From Flavobacterium sedimenticola (GTDB lineage: Bacteria > Bacteroidota > Bacteroidia > Flavobacteriales > Flavobacteriaceae): 64,000 nucleotides of DNA. Location: the NCBI RefSeq assembly GCF_030053345.1, contig NZ_JASGBP010000001.1, positions 558,001 to 622,000 on the forward strand, in the 5' to 3' direction. A program made the translations under genes and the position numbers. Below, piece after piece: positions 18,092-28,104 of this stretch. Under the pieces are notes generated by a model. That model was not told where the DNA came from and searched no databases. It saw only the letters and a list, made by a program, of their open reading frames with translations. The first letter of the stretch is position 1; each line of letters begins with the position of its first letter.

Positions 18092-21000
18092 ATGAAAGTA
18101 AGGGGAATACTCGTATCAGTAATTATTTTTTTAATTTTTTCCGCAAACTCGTTTGGGCAGTTGGCAATACCGAATGCCACTCCGGTCACTCAAAATTTTG
18201 ATGGATTGGGAGCTTCCGGAACGGCTGCTCTACCAACTGGATTTAAAGTTAGTTCCAGCAATGATTACAATAACGTTGCAAATACAACGGCAACGACTCT
18301 GGCTTACGGGACAACCGGAACCGGAGCTGTCACTAGCACTTCATCTGGGGGATGTATCAATTGGGCTAATGGTATCACCGCATCTGCTACAGATAGAGCA
18401 TTAGGGTTTTTAACTACGGGATCATATGCTAGTCCGAGAAGTATAATACTTGCCATTCAAAATACAGGTACAACCAATATCACCGATTTAACCATCACTT
18501 TTGATTACGAAAAATACCGTTCGGGAAGCAGAGCTTTTGATTGGACATTTTTTCACGGCGCAACAGCTACGGCGGTAAACACCGCTGCCGCTGCCGGAAA
18601 TCAATCGTATGCCGCTGATGCCAACAATACAACTATTTACAATCCACCAACCACCACCAGTAAATCAGTTACCCTTACAGGGCTCACGATTGCCCCATCA
18701 GGCTTGTATTATTTGTGTTGGACTTTTACCGGTGTCGGAGGTTCCTCCAATGGACAAGGTATTGGAATTGATAACTTAAGCATTACCGCTACTTTTGTTT
18801 CCCCCGGAATTACTACGGCTCAAGACGGCCCATGGAATGTGGGAACGACTTGGACGGGTGGCGTGGTGCCTACCAGTGCCCAAAATGCCATCATCAACCA
18901 CGTGGTTACTTTGGATGCTGCAGTTACCAGAAATTCCGGAACCACCACCACTGTAAATACCGGCGCCAAATTGGCCACCGGGGCGTTTACGTATACCAAC
19001 GACGGAACGACCACCATCGACGGTACCTTCGAACTCAATGGCGGTGGCTTTGCCAACGGATTAACCAACTTTACCTACGGCACGGCTTCCACCTTAAACT
19101 TTAATACCGGTGGTTCGTATAATATGGCCAATGCCCATGTGTACTGGCCGGCGACCAACAGTCCGAAAAACGTTAACATCGCCGCCGGAACTACCGTAGT
19201 GATGGCCGCCGATGCATATCGCACCATCAGCACGGGCGGTATCTTGAGTATCTCGGGCGCCTTAACCTTAACCACCAATCCTACCATTACCGTCAACGGT
19301 ACCTTGCGTTTGGATGCCGGTGGATTTTTAAATACCGGTGCCATGCCGATTTACGGGAACGCTTCGACCTTGTTGTACAACACGGGCGGTACCTACGGAC
19401 GCGGTTTCGAATGGAACGCCGCCGGGGTAGGCACTATAGGCACTACAGCGGGATACCCAAATCACGTACAAGTCAGCAACAGCACTACGCTTAATTATAT
19501 TAACGGCGCGGCTTCGGGCGCGGTAGGTTCTAAAGCCATGGCCGGTAATCTTACCATCGATGCCGGAAGTGCTTTCCACATGAATTTCGGCAGTGTATCA
19601 GCCGGAGGCGAATTGGTGGTGGCCGGAAACATAGCCAACGCCGGAACCTTAACCTTAGGGTTTGCCAACGGCGACGACCTGCGCGTAACCGGAAACCTTA
19701 CCAATACCGGAACCTTTAACGGCAACAACCGCGCGGTGTATTTTAATAAAAACGGTACTCAAGTAGTAACCTCGGCCGCCGGAATTACCATTCCGTACCT
19801 CCGCACCGCCGGAACCGCTACGGTGGTTCAATTGGCCGCCGGAACCAATATGATTATTTCGGCTCCGTTAACCGGAAATGCCGTTGTGTTTGGTTCGGCA
19901 TCGGATGTTATCGACATCAACGGCAATACGCTCACCATCGGAACGGCTGCGGTTGCCAATACGGTAAGCGGCACCGGAACGTTTAAAGGCAGTACCACGT
20001 CTAACCTTACCTTGTTGGGAACCGGCAGCATCGGGACACTCTATTTTACGACCGGTTTTCAAAACCTGGGCACCTTTACCATGAACCGTCAGGCCAACGC
20101 CACCGGCGCTGTGATGGGTTCGGCCGTAACGGTGAATACCGCCCTGACGTTAACCGCAGGCTTCATCGATTTAAATAACACCACCATGACTTTGGCGGCA
20201 GGCGTAAATCCTAGCGGTTCGGCCAACAGTTATGTGATTGCCGATGTGTCGGCAGGCGGGGTGTTGCGCAAAAATATGACGGCGACCGGTTCGCAATCGT
20301 TCCCTATCGGAAGCGGCGGCACCGAGTATTCCCCGGTGACGTTTAATCTTACCGCCGGAACCTTATCGGGGGCGTATTTGGGGATTTCGGTAGAAAACTC
20401 CAAAGACCCGTTGTTGGATGCCCTTTCTATTTATTTGAACCGCTATTGGGTGGTGACGTCGGGCGGCATTACCGCGCCAACCTATACCTTTACCGGAACG
20501 TACCTGGCTGCCGATGTGGTGGGCGGAACCATCGGAAATGTATCCAACCAACACAACGGAACGCAATGGTTAAACAACGGAGCGACCATCGCCGGAACGG
20601 TTATTATTAACGGAACAACCTTATCGGGGAACGACCACTATACCGCCGGAAGAAGAGATGCGGAAATCAATATTGTACAGTCGGCCACCAATTATATAAA
20701 CGGCAGTATCTACAACTTCGGAACGGTATTGACCGGTTCCACACTCGATGTGGTGTTTACCATTCAAAACTTAGGAAATCAAACCCTCTTGTTGGGGGCA
20801 ACGCCAACCATTACGGGCAATCCGCCGTACAGTTTGCAAGCCAATTATGCCTCGACCTCTATACCGGGAATGTCGGGAACCACTCCGAATACGCAAACGT
20901 TTACCATTCGTTTTGCGCCTACGGCAGCAGGAACCTTTACCGGAAGTATCAGTATCACCAACAACGACCCAACAGGAGCCGAAAGTCCGTATGTGATTAA

Positions 21001-24000
21001 CTTTACGGGAGTGGGTCAAATTCCGGCACCGGAAATCAATGTGAAAGGATTTACCGGTGGTACAAACAGCATTACCAGTGGCAACGTAACCACCACCAGT
21101 GGTTTGGAAAACACCGCTTTTGGCAGTGTAAACTTAGGTTCCAATGTGACGAAAGATTTTGAAATTCAGAACTTGGGAACCGCGGTGTTAACGCTAAGCG
21201 GCGCGCCTTTGGTTAGCATCGGCGGCACCAATCCGGGCGATTTTGTGGTGACTACGGCTCCCGCCACCAGCAGCATTGCGGTAAGCGGCAGCACTACGTT
21301 TATCATTACGTTTACGCCACAAGCCGCCGGACCGCGTTCGGCTATTGTTTCCATTGCCAATAACGACAGCAACGAAAACCCATATACCTATCTTATTAAC
21401 GGTACCGGGGTGTGTTTGGCTACGGCCAATACCATCACGCCAACTTCCGGACCGGTAGGAACCGAAGTGACCATTACGGCCACTGCGAATAACCTATCGG
21501 GTGCTACCGTTACTTTTAACGGAACCAATGCTACGCCGGTGACTCAGGTTTCGTCTACCCAAATTAAAGTGACGGTGCCAAGTGGTGCTTCTACCGGTAA
21601 TTTGGTCACCACTAATGCGCAAGGATGTACGGCCACCAATGCCTTTACGGTGTTGACCAATTTAGCACAACCTTGTGAAGGCGGTTATATTCCAACCGAC
21701 TTGTTTATTAGTGAGTTTACTGATTCTAATTCCGGATCCCTGAGTTATGTTGAAATTTACAACGGCACAGGTGTCACCAAGAATTTATCCAATTACTCTT
21801 TGAAGACTGCGAATAATGGAGGGGCCTACTTATTTACTTTGCCTTTAAATAATGTGAATTTGGCCTCAGGAAGTTCTTATGTAGTAGCTTTGGGGGATGA
21901 TGACTTTTGTGCCATAGCGGGTGGAGACGGTTCGTATGCCGCCCAAATATCGGCCAGTGGCTCGGTGAATTTTACCGCGAACCAACACGATCACGTTGGG
22001 TTGTTTAATGGGGTAACCTTAATTGACAGTTGGGGGACTTTTGGTAGTAATAACTGGGGCAATGCTTTAGGAATCGGTACCGAGGGTGCGGATTTCCGAA
22101 GAAACACCAATGTTGTAGCGCCTAACGCTACCTACAGCAATTCCGATTGGACTATAATTGATTATGCGGGGACGACTTGTTCGAATAACGATTATTCCAA
22201 TATCGGGACCTATTCGATGACTTTGGGCGTAGCTCCAACCGTGACCGTGCATCCTTCTTATACACCAACGTGTCGTTCCACTTCGTTAACCGTTGCGGGA
22301 ACCGAAGGATTTGTGGGCGGTAATGCCTTGGCGTACCAATGGTATGCCGTAGCGCCCAATACCGCGACATGGACGGCTTTAACCGATGGTGGTTTGTACA
22401 GCGGAACGACTACATTAACCTTATCGATTTCCGATATTGCCACCTTAATAGGCTATCAGTTTTACTGTCAAATCCGAGAAAACAGTGCCACCTGTTACGC
22501 GGCTTCCAATGCGGTGATGATTACCGCCGGGATTACGACTACTTGGCAAGCCGGAAATACCTGGTCGAGTGGCGTGCCTACTTTGGATACGGCCGTTATC
22601 ATCGACAATACGTATGATACCGCCAATGGGTATTCCCCAAGCTTTGAGGCGTGTAGCGTTACCGTGAACAATGCCCGAAACGTTATTGTTAGAGGCAATC
22701 ACTATATTTTGATTAAAAACGGATTGACCGTTACCGGAACCGGAACGGCTACGTTTGAAAACAACGCCAGCTTGGTACAAATTAACAATGTGACCAACTC
22801 GGGCAATATTACCTACAAGCGAAAAGCGGTACAACGCCGCGTCGATTATGTATACTGGTCGTCTCCGGTTGATGGGTATTCGTTGAGCACTTTGCCTTCC
22901 GACGGGTACAAATTCCGCTGGGATACCACCTTGAATAACGCTAACGGCACCCAAGGAAACTGGGTGTTCTACACCGGAGCCATGAATCCGGGAACCGGGT
23001 ATATTGTAGGCGGTCCGTCGTCACTCAGCAATACCGTTGCCGGCGATTTTGAAGTGCCGTTTTCGGGAGTACCGAGAAACGGAAACATCCCGGTGACCAT
23101 TTCCCGCGGCAGTTATGTAGGGCCGGGGTACACGGTAGGCACCACGCCGGTAACTACGTTGGACGACAACTGGAATTTATTAGGAAATCCGTATCCGTCG
23201 GCCATTAGTTGCCGAGATTTCTTAACGGCGAACAGCTCGGCACTAACCGGAGCCTTGTATATTTGGACCCACGGGACCATGCCGTCTATTAACACCAGCA
23301 GTCCTTTTTACCAGGACTTTATTTCCAATTACGACCCGAACGCCGATTACTTGCCGTTTAACTTATCGGGGAACTTAGCCAATCCGAATCCTGATTTTTA
23401 CATCGGCGCCGGACAAGGGTTCTTCGTGGTGATGCAAGACGGTGCCGCCGGCAGCACGACGGTGAATTTTACCAATGCGTTGCGCAATAAAAACTATGGC
23501 AATGTTACCGGAACGAATTTTTACCGCTTGGCCGATACGGCTGCCATGGAGCCGCAAGCCTTGCCGTTTAACCGAATCTGGCTGGATATTGTTAAAGATA
23601 CCCAACGTCCGTCGCGCACCATGTTTGGCTACATCGAGGGGGCTACCATGGAAAAAGACCATTTGTACGATGCCATCACCAAATCGGATAACAGTTTGAA
23701 AATGTATACTGTTGCCGGGGGTGACAAGTTCATCATTCAAGGGCGTTCGTTGCCGTTTGATGAGTACGACCAAGTGCCTTTAGGCGTAGACATTCCGGAA
23801 AACGGAACGTACAAAATTGCTGTGGGTATGGTGGACGGTTTGTTCCAAAACGAAGACCAAAAAATTTATTTGGAAGACACCTATTTGAATATCATTCACA
23901 ACCTGCGCGAAGCGCCGTATCAGTTCGCCGGCGTACCGGGAACCTATACCGATCGTTTCAAAATACGCTACACCACCGATGCTTTGGCGAATCCCGATTT

Positions 24001-24244
24001 TGACACCTTGGAGAATAGCGTCATAGTAACGTCTAACCACGGCGTGGTTACGTTACACTCGGCCATTCAAAACATGACTCAGGTATGGCTATACGATGTG
24101 CTGGGAAGACAGTTGTTTGCGGCCAAAGACATCAACAGCCAAGAGCTTACTGCAACGAACATTTCGGTTAGTCAGCAATCACTGATTGTGAAAATCCAAC
24201 TTGAAAGCGGTGTAACGGTCACCAAAAAGATAGTAATTCAATAA
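18092..24244 (+). CDS. Giant secreted multi-domain T9SS cargo protein
   Basis: 2050 residues with signal peptide MKVRGILVSVIIFLIFSANSFG. After an N-terminal beta-sandwich (about 25-230) comes a long Thr/Gly/Asn-rich repetitive beta region (to about 870), with repeated AGTLTLGFANG-like strands as in beta-helix or autotransporter-like surface proteins. Two ASH-type domains follow (FGTVLTGSTLDVVFTIQNLG and FGSVNLGSNVTKDFEIQNLG), an IPT/TIG-like segment (ITPTSGPVGTEVTITA), a lamin-tail-like domain (DLFISEFTDSNSGSLSYVEI), another beta region, and a C-terminal T9SS type A-like sorting domain (QVWLYDVLGRQLF ... VTKKIVIQ). It should be exported by T9SS and attached to the surface; adhesion is likely but unproven. 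No catalytic motif is seen. It has its own promoter and terminator. Confidence 0.85.
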   Translation: MKVRGILVSVIIFLIFSANSFGQLAIPNATPVTQNFDGLGASGTAALPTGFKVSSSNDYNNVANTTATTLAYGTTGTGAVTSTSSGGCINWANGITASATDRALGFLTTGSYASPRSIILAIQNTGTTNITDLTITFDYEKYRSGSRAFDWTFFHGATATAVNTAAAAGNQSYAADANNTTIYNPPTTTSKSVTLTGLTIAPSGLYYLCWTFTGVGGSSNGQGIGIDNLSITATFVSPGITTAQDGPWNVGTTWTGGVVPTSAQNAIINHVVTLDAAVTRNSGTTTTVNTGAKLATGAFTYTNDGTTTIDGTFELNGGGFANGLTNFTYGTASTLNFNTGGSYNMANAHVYWPATNSPKNVNIAAGTTVVMAADAYRTISTGGILSISGALTLTTNPTITVNGTLRLDAGGFLNTGAMPIYGNASTLLYNTGGTYGRGFEWNAAGVGTIGTTAGYPNHVQVSNSTTLNYINGAASGAVGSKAMAGNLTIDAGSAFHMNFGSVSAGGELVVAGNIANAGTLTLGFANGDDLRVTGNLTNTGTFNGNNRAVYFNKNGTQVVTSAAGITIPYLRTAGTATVVQLAAGTNMIISAPLTGNAVVFGSASDVIDINGNTLTIGTAAVANTVSGTGTFKGSTTSNLTLLGTGSIGTLYFTTGFQNLGTFTMNRQANATGAVMGSAVTVNTALTLTAGFIDLNNTTMTLAAGVNPSGSANSYVIADVSAGGVLRKNMTATGSQSFPIGSGGTEYSPVTFNLTAGTLSGAYLGISVENSKDPLLDALSIYLNRYWVVTSGGITAPTYTFTGTYLAADVVGGTIGNVSNQHNGTQWLNNGATIAGTVIINGTTLSGNDHYTAGRRDAEINIVQSATNYINGSIYNFGTVLTGSTLDVVFTIQNLGNQTLLLGATPTITGNPPYSLQANYASTSIPGMSGTTPNTQTFTIRFAPTAAGTFTGSISITNNDPTGAESPYVINFTGVGQIPAPEINVKGFTGGTNSITSGNVTTTSGLENTAFGSVNLGSNVTKDFEIQNLGTAVLTLSGAPLVSIGGTNPGDFVVTTAPATSSIAVSGSTTFIITFTPQAAGPRSAIVSIANNDSNENPYTYLINGTGVCLATANTITPTSGPVGTEVTITATANNLSGATVTFNGTNATPVTQVSSTQIKVTVPSGASTGNLVTTNAQGCTATNAFTVLTNLAQPCEGGYIPTDLFISEFTDSNSGSLSYVEIYNGTGVTKNLSNYSLKTANNGGAYLFTLPLNNVNLASGSSYVVALGDDDFCAIAGGDGSYAAQISASGSVNFTANQHDHVGLFNGVTLIDSWGTFGSNNWGNALGIGTEGADFRRNTNVVAPNATYSNSDWTIIDYAGTTCSNNDYSNIGTYSMTLGVAPTVTVHPSYTPTCRSTSLTVAGTEGFVGGNALAYQWYAVAPNTATWTALTDGGLYSGTTTLTLSISDIATLIGYQFYCQIRENSATCYAASNAVMITAGITTTWQAGNTWSSGVPTLDTAVIIDNTYDTANGYSPSFEACSVTVNNARNVIVRGNHYILIKNGLTVTGTGTATFENNASLVQINNVTNSGNITYKRKAVQRRVDYVYWSSPVDGYSLSTLPSDGYKFRWDTTLNNANGTQGNWVFYTGAMNPGTGYIVGGPSSLSNTVAGDFEVPFSGVPRNGNIPVTISRGSYVGPGYTVGTTPVTTLDDNWNLLGNPYPSAISCRDFLTANSSALTGALYIWTHGTMPSINTSSPFYQDFISNYDPNADYLPFNLSGNLANPNPDFYIGAGQGFFVVMQDGAAGSTTVNFTNALRNKNYGNVTGTNFYRLADTAAMEPQALPFNRIWLDIVKDTQRPSRTMFGYIEGATMEKDHLYDAITKSDNSLKMYTVAGGDKFIIQGRSLPFDEYDQVPLGVDIPENGTYKIAVGMVDGLFQNEDQKIYLEDTYLNIIHNLREAPYQFAGVPGTYTDRFKIRYTTDALANPDFDTLENSVIVTSNHGVVTLHSAIQNMTQVWLYDVLGRQLFAAKDINSQELTATNISVSQQSLIVKIQLESGVTVTKKIVIQ

Positions 24245-24278
24245 AAAAAAGCGGCTCAGAAATGAGCCGCTTTTTTTA
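24243..24278. terminator. Bidirectional terminator between the T9SS gene and the cupin gene
   Basis: AAAGCGGCTCA / TGAGCCGCTTT stem with a GAAA loop, A run before and T run after, placed between two convergent stop codons. Confidence 0.95.
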
Positions 24279-25136
24279 TAAGAATTTGTTAGTATTGATA
24301 ATGGCTTGTTCGTTTTTATAATCAATCCATCGTTGACCGCGCCATTTGCGCATGAGGTTGTCAAAATGACGCATGACAAACACATTATAAGCGGCTTTAG
24401 ACAAGTTGCCGAGGCTTCTCGGGAACGCGCGCAAACTCATCGAAAATCCGGGCGTTACGTATTTCATGTAATGCCAATATCCCTCGGGCATGTAAAGCAT
24501 TTCGCCGTGTTGTAAATCGGCTACCAAGCCTTGGGCTTTTTTCAGGGCCGGCCATTTTTCAAAATCGGGGTTGTCAAAATCGATATCTTCTCTGGAGATT
24601 AAAGCATGCGGGACTTTGTATAAATACGGTGTCTGGTCGGGCGCAAAGAGAATGCATCTTTTTTTACCGTGAAAGTGGAAATGAAGGATGTTGGAATAGT
24701 CAATATCGTAATGCATAAACACTTTCGAATTTTCGCCGCCAAAAAACAACATCGGGAGTTGTTTGACCAGTTTCAACCCAATATCCGGCCATTTGAAATC
24801 GTTTTTCAGCACCGGTACTTCTTTGATTAAATTGTATAAAAAGATGCGGTAATTGGTGGGTTTGCTGTTGAGCAAATCCACATACTCGCTCATTTTCATT
24901 TGCGCATGCGCTTCGTTAAAACCGTCTTTGTGCGACACCGGTCGGTCGTCGTAGAGCGGAACGGTTTTGTCACCGGCTATTTCCTTAATGTAAGCTAAAT
25001 TCCATTTCTCATAAGCCGGCCAGTCCTGAGTTAATTGCTCAATCACAACGGGCTTTTGTTTTTTTACATATCGATTGTAAAAATCTTCTTTGGAAATCGT
25101 CTTTACGCGTTCAATTTCTGTTAAGGCTAATGGCAT
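24276..25136 (-). CDS. Cupin-like (JmjC-type) oxygenase domain protein
   Basis: 286 residues. The N-terminal KPVVIEQLTQDWPAYEKW is the opening pattern of bacterial cupin_8/JmjC hydroxylases (as in FIH-like enzymes). The Fe(II) ligands look present: His-x-Asp in FMHYDIDYSNILHF and the distal His in MPEGYWHYMKY. FHGKKRCILFAPDQ is the 2-oxoglutarate-side strand, with a Lys. It probably hydroxylates a protein or small molecule in the cytosol; the target is unknown. The gene follows bioB on the same strand but is separated from it by a terminator; TAACTTTG on the minus strand upstream may be its -7 box, without a good -33. Confidence 0.8.
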   Translation of the reverse strand: MPLALTEIERVKTISKEDFYNRYVKKQKPVVIEQLTQDWPAYEKWNLAYIKEIAGDKTVPLYDDRPVSHKDGFNEAHAQMKMSEYVDLLNSKPTNYRIFLYNLIKEVPVLKNDFKWPDIGLKLVKQLPMLFFGGENSKVFMHYDIDYSNILHFHFHGKKRCILFAPDQTPYLYKVPHALISREDIDFDNPDFEKWPALKKAQGLVADLQHGEMLYMPEGYWHYMKYVTPGFSMSLRAFPRSLGNLSKAAYNVFVMRHFDNLMRKWRGQRWIDYKNEQAIINTNKFL

Positions 25137-25148
25137 AGGTTGTTTTTA

Positions 25149-25182
25149 AAATAAAAAAGCTCCCATCAAAGCGATGAGAGCA
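25149..25182 (-). terminator. Rho-independent terminator after bioB
   Basis: On the minus strand, GCTCTCATC / GATGGGAGC stem (one mismatch) followed by TTTTTTATTTT, between bioB and the cupin gene. Confidence 0.8.
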
Positions 25183-25229
25183 AAGTTATAAAAAGGTTTA
25201 GAAAATGTAAACGATTAGTAAAAAGTTAA

Positions 25230-26315
25230 CTATTTTCCTTTACCGGAAGCTTCTAAATTTCTCTCAATAGTATGTCCCGGTCGCGACCATCTCGGTTTTT
25301 CACCCAGGGATTGAAACTGAGAATCTTCGGCTTCCACCGTTTTGGGTTGCATGATTTTGATGAACGGTTTTTGAGGCACCAAGCCTAACATTTCAAACAT
25401 TTTCATGTCTTCATTCACATCCGGATTGGGCGTGGTTAACAATTTATCCCCGGCAAAGATGGAGTTGGCCCCGGCAAAGAAACACATGGCCTGACCTTCG
25501 CGGGACATTTGTGTTCTACCGGCCGACAAACGCACCTGGGTTTCCGGCATTACAATTCGGGTAGTGGCTACCATACGAATCATTTCCCAAATTTCAACCG
25601 GCTTTTCATCTTCCATCGGCGTGCCTTCTACGGCTACCAAAGCATTGATCGGTACCGACTCGGGTTGCGGATTCAAAGTCGACAGCGCCACCAACATACC
25701 GGCACGGTCTTCAATGCTTTCGCCCATCCCGATAATACCGCCGCTGCATACCGTAACATTGGTTTTGCGTACGTTTTCGATGGTTTGCAAACGGTCTTCA
25801 AAACCGCGGGTTGAAATCACTTCTTTATAGTATTCTTCCGAAGTATCTAAATTGTGGTTGTAGGCATACAATCCGGCTTCGGCCAAACGTTGTGCTTGAT
25901 TTTCGGTCAACATGCCCAAGGTGCAACATACTTCCATATCGAGTTTGTTGATAGTACGAACCATTTCCAACACCTGATCAAATTCTTCTCCGTCTTTCAC
26001 ATTACGCCAAGCAGCTCCCATACAAACGCGCGATGAGCCGCTGGCTTTGGCACGCAAGGCTTGGGCTTTTACCTGACTGACGCTCATCAAATCGTTGCCT
26101 TCGATATTGGTGTGGTAACGCGCCGCCTGCGGACAATAGCCACAATCCTCGGGACAACCTCCGGTTTTGATAGAGAGTAGCGTAGATACCTGAACCACAT
26201 TCGGGTCATGGTGTTGACGATGGATGGTGGCGGCTTCGTAAAGCAAATCCATCAGGGGTTTGTTGTATATGGCAATAATTTCTTCTTTCGTCCAATTGTG
26301 CTTAGTAATACTCAT
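25230..26315 (-). CDS. bioB: Biotin synthase
   Basis: 361 residues from the ATG at 26315 (MSITKHNWTKEEI). Radical-SAM enzyme that inserts sulfur into dethiobiotin, the last biotin step. The CxxxCxxC cluster motif GGCPEDCGYC gives Cys54, Cys58 and Cys61; the [2Fe-2S] ligands are expected in CMGAAWR, MEVCCTLGM and CSGGIIGMGE, all present. The upstream in-frame Met at 26339 overlaps the predicted -7 box and is rejected. It stands alone, 9 kb from bioFDA, with a good promoter and a terminator, so it is probably its own transcription unit. The C-terminal tail (about 30 residues beyond the barrel) is typical of Bacteroidota BioB. Confidence 0.96.
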   Translation of the reverse strand: MSITKHNWTKEEIIAIYNKPLMDLLYEAATIHRQHHDPNVVQVSTLLSIKTGGCPEDCGYCPQAARYHTNIEGNDLMSVSQVKAQALRAKASGSSRVCMGAAWRNVKDGEEFDQVLEMVRTINKLDMEVCCTLGMLTENQAQRLAEAGLYAYNHNLDTSEEYYKEVISTRGFEDRLQTIENVRKTNVTVCSGGIIGMGESIEDRAGMLVALSTLNPQPESVPINALVAVEGTPMEDEKPVEIWEMIRMVATTRIVMPETQVRLSAGRTQMSREGQAMCFFAGANSIFAGDKLLTTPNPDVNEDMKMFEMLGLVPQKPFIKIMQPKTVEAEDSQFQSLGEKPRWSRPGHTIERNLEASGKGK

Positions 26316-26336
26316 AGTATGCTCTTTTAGATGTTC

Positions 26337-26367
26337 CAAAAGTAGTCAATTTGTATGTAAGTTACAA
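26337..26367 (-). promoter_or_regulatory. Promoter of bioB
   Basis: On the minus strand TTG (26365-26367), 20-bp spacer, TACTTTTG (26337-26344): full consensus. Transcription would start near 26330, between the two candidate Met codons, supporting translation from 26315. Confidence 0.8.
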
Positions 26368-26386
26368 TCGGAAAAAGAAATCGCTT

Positions 26387-26827
26387 CTAATCTTGTGCGG
26401 CCGTTTTATTTCTGAAAAATTGCATGGCGACAAAAACCAAGATGACGGCCGAAGCAATCCCTTCAAAAAGCAACCCGAAAGCATATTCGTTGGCGGTAGG
26501 ATTGCCGCCGAACAGAAATTCGTCTGACAAATTTTCAACATAAGCATTACCGCCTTGTGCATAAATGTAACTCACTAATCCCGTCACACTGAGCAGTACG
26601 CCGATGATGGCCGTTGTGGCTGCAGACAGTAAATTGCTGACATAACCGGTTTTTCCTTCCTTAAAGTTAGATTGCAGGGTTCGGCTGACACCGAAATAAA
26701 CAAAAGCGGCATTAAAGGCTCTGAGGTAAATAATTTTGGATAGACCAAAAAACTCCATGAGGAGAAAATACAAGGCAATACCAATGAAAATGAGGATGCC
26801 GTTGGTTACTTCTTTAGGTAATTTCAT
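26387..26827 (-). CDS. Integral membrane protein of unknown function
   Basis: 146 residues, not recognised. Hydrophobic stretches at about 10-28 (GILIFIGIALYFLLMEFFGL), 36-48, 66-90 (LSAATTAIIGVLLSVTGLVSYIY) and 116-137 (GLLFEGIASAVILVFVAMQF) predict three to four transmembrane helices. The loop between the last two is acidic and Asn-rich (NAYVENLSDEFLFGG) and could face the periplasm. No catalytic or transport signature is visible. It lies upstream of bioB on the same strand but the bioB promoter separates them, and ribF lies downstream in the other direction of the block, so no operon partner is clear. Confidence 0.65.
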   Translation of the reverse strand: MKLPKEVTNGILIFIGIALYFLLMEFFGLSKIIYLRAFNAAFVYFGVSRTLQSNFKEGKTGYVSNLLSAATTAIIGVLLSVTGLVSYIYAQGGNAYVENLSDEFLFGGNPTANEYAFGLLFEGIASAVILVFVAMQFFRNKTAAQD

Positions 26828-26952
26828 AGCACTGGATTTTAGGTGAATACTGATAACGAGTCATTCAAAATTAAGGAATTATTCCTAAAAATCAGCGGGT
26901 TATAACAAAAAGTAATGCGATGAGTCGGCTTTACAGAATAGTACGGCCCGTT

Positions 26953-27882
26953 TTATAAGGCTTCGAAGTAAGCTTTGGCTTGGCGTTGATCTTCGGCCAA
27001 TTGGCTTTTTAAGGCGTCTAACGATTCGAATTTTTGTTCGGCACGCATGCGTTCTAAAATCGAAACCGTAAGGTTTTGCCGGTAAAGGTTTTCGTTGAAA
27101 TCGAAAAAATGCACCTCAATGGTTTGGGTAGTGCCGTCAACAGTAGGGCGGGTGCCAATGTTCATCATCCCGTTTACAGTTGTCCCGTTGATAGTGCTTT
27201 GTACGATGTAAACGCCATTTTGCGGGATGAGTTTGTACTCTTCCGCTATGGCAATGTTGGCGGTGGGGTAGCCAATGGTTCGTCCCAATTGCTTGCCTTG
27301 AGTCACGGTACCGGTAAGCGAATACGGATACCCTAAATATTGATTGGCCAAAGTAACATGACCTTCCTCGAGAGCCGTTCTGATTTTTGTGGAACTTACC
27401 GAGACTTCATTGATTTGTTGCGCAGAAATTTGGGCGACTTCAAATCCGAATTCAGCACCAAATGCTACCAAATCATTAATATCAGCGGTGCGATTTCGTC
27501 CAAAACGATGGTCGTGACCGATAATGATTTTTTGTATTTTAAATGTATTCACCAAAACATCATGCACAAATTCTTCGGCCGTAAGACGCGAAAATTCTTT
27601 GTCAAACGGGTGGATGACCAAGTGGTCAATCCCTAAGCTTTCGAGCAATGCTGTTTTTTCGGCCATCGTATTGAGTTGCTTCATTTCGGTGCCTTGTTGC
27701 AACACCATTCTGGGATGCGGGAAGAACGTCAGTACCAAACTCTCGCTGTCTGATGTTTTGGCCGAATGAATTAATTGTTCCAAAATCTTGCGATGTCCCA
27801 AATGCACGCCGTCGAAAGTACCAATGGTTACCACGGTAGGCTTTTCGGCAGCAAAGGATGATATGGAATGGACTATTTTCAA
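26953..27882 (-). CDS. ribF: Bifunctional riboflavin kinase / FAD synthetase
   Basis: 309 residues, normal RibF length. It phosphorylates riboflavin to FMN and adenylates FMN to FAD. The N-terminal nucleotidyltransferase domain has VVTIGTFDGVHLGHRKIL (HxGH signature) and IIGHDHRFGRNRTAD; the C-terminal flavokinase domain has GRTIGYPTANI with the flavin/ATP loop and MNIGTRPTVDGT. A TACTTTTG box lies 23 bp upstream on the minus strand (27905-27912), without a well placed TTG. It is not clearly linked to its neighbours. Confidence 0.95.
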   Translation of the reverse strand: MKIVHSISSFAAEKPTVVTIGTFDGVHLGHRKILEQLIHSAKTSDSESLVLTFFPHPRMVLQQGTEMKQLNTMAEKTALLESLGIDHLVIHPFDKEFSRLTAEEFVHDVLVNTFKIQKIIIGHDHRFGRNRTADINDLVAFGAEFGFEVAQISAQQINEVSVSSTKIRTALEEGHVTLANQYLGYPYSLTGTVTQGKQLGRTIGYPTANIAIAEEYKLIPQNGVYIVQSTINGTTVNGMMNIGTRPTVDGTTQTIEVHFFDFNENLYRQNLTVSILERMRAEQKFESLDALKSQLAEDQRQAKAYFEAL

Positions 27883-28044
27883 ATGTAAAGGTTAAGAAAC
27901 CGTGCAAAAGTAAGGTTTCCAAATGGAATATTATAATTTTTTGCAACGACAACAGTTTAGTAAGGGACTTTGCATTAAAAGGGGAGAAAGTTTGGAGAAA
28001 AGATAATAAATAAGATAAAAAACTATTAAAATAAAAAACGGGTG

Positions 28045-28075
28045 TTGGTAAATTGTTGAAAGATAGCTATATTTG
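28045..28075 (+). promoter_or_regulatory. Promoter of the M12B-type protease gene
   Basis: TTG at 28045-28047, 20-bp spacer, TATATTTG at 28068-28075, 29 bp before the start codon. Confidence 0.75.
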
Positions 28076-28104
28076 GAAACTTTTAATTTAACCAAAAAAA
28101 CACA

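Noticed and set aside
22445..22954. Minus-strand open frame of 169 codons inside the giant gene
   Set aside because: Shadow of the GC-rich, Thr/Gly-rich coding strand; no homology-like features.
26316..26339. Upstream start for bioB
   Set aside because: It overlaps the predicted -7 box, and the family starts at MSITKHNW.
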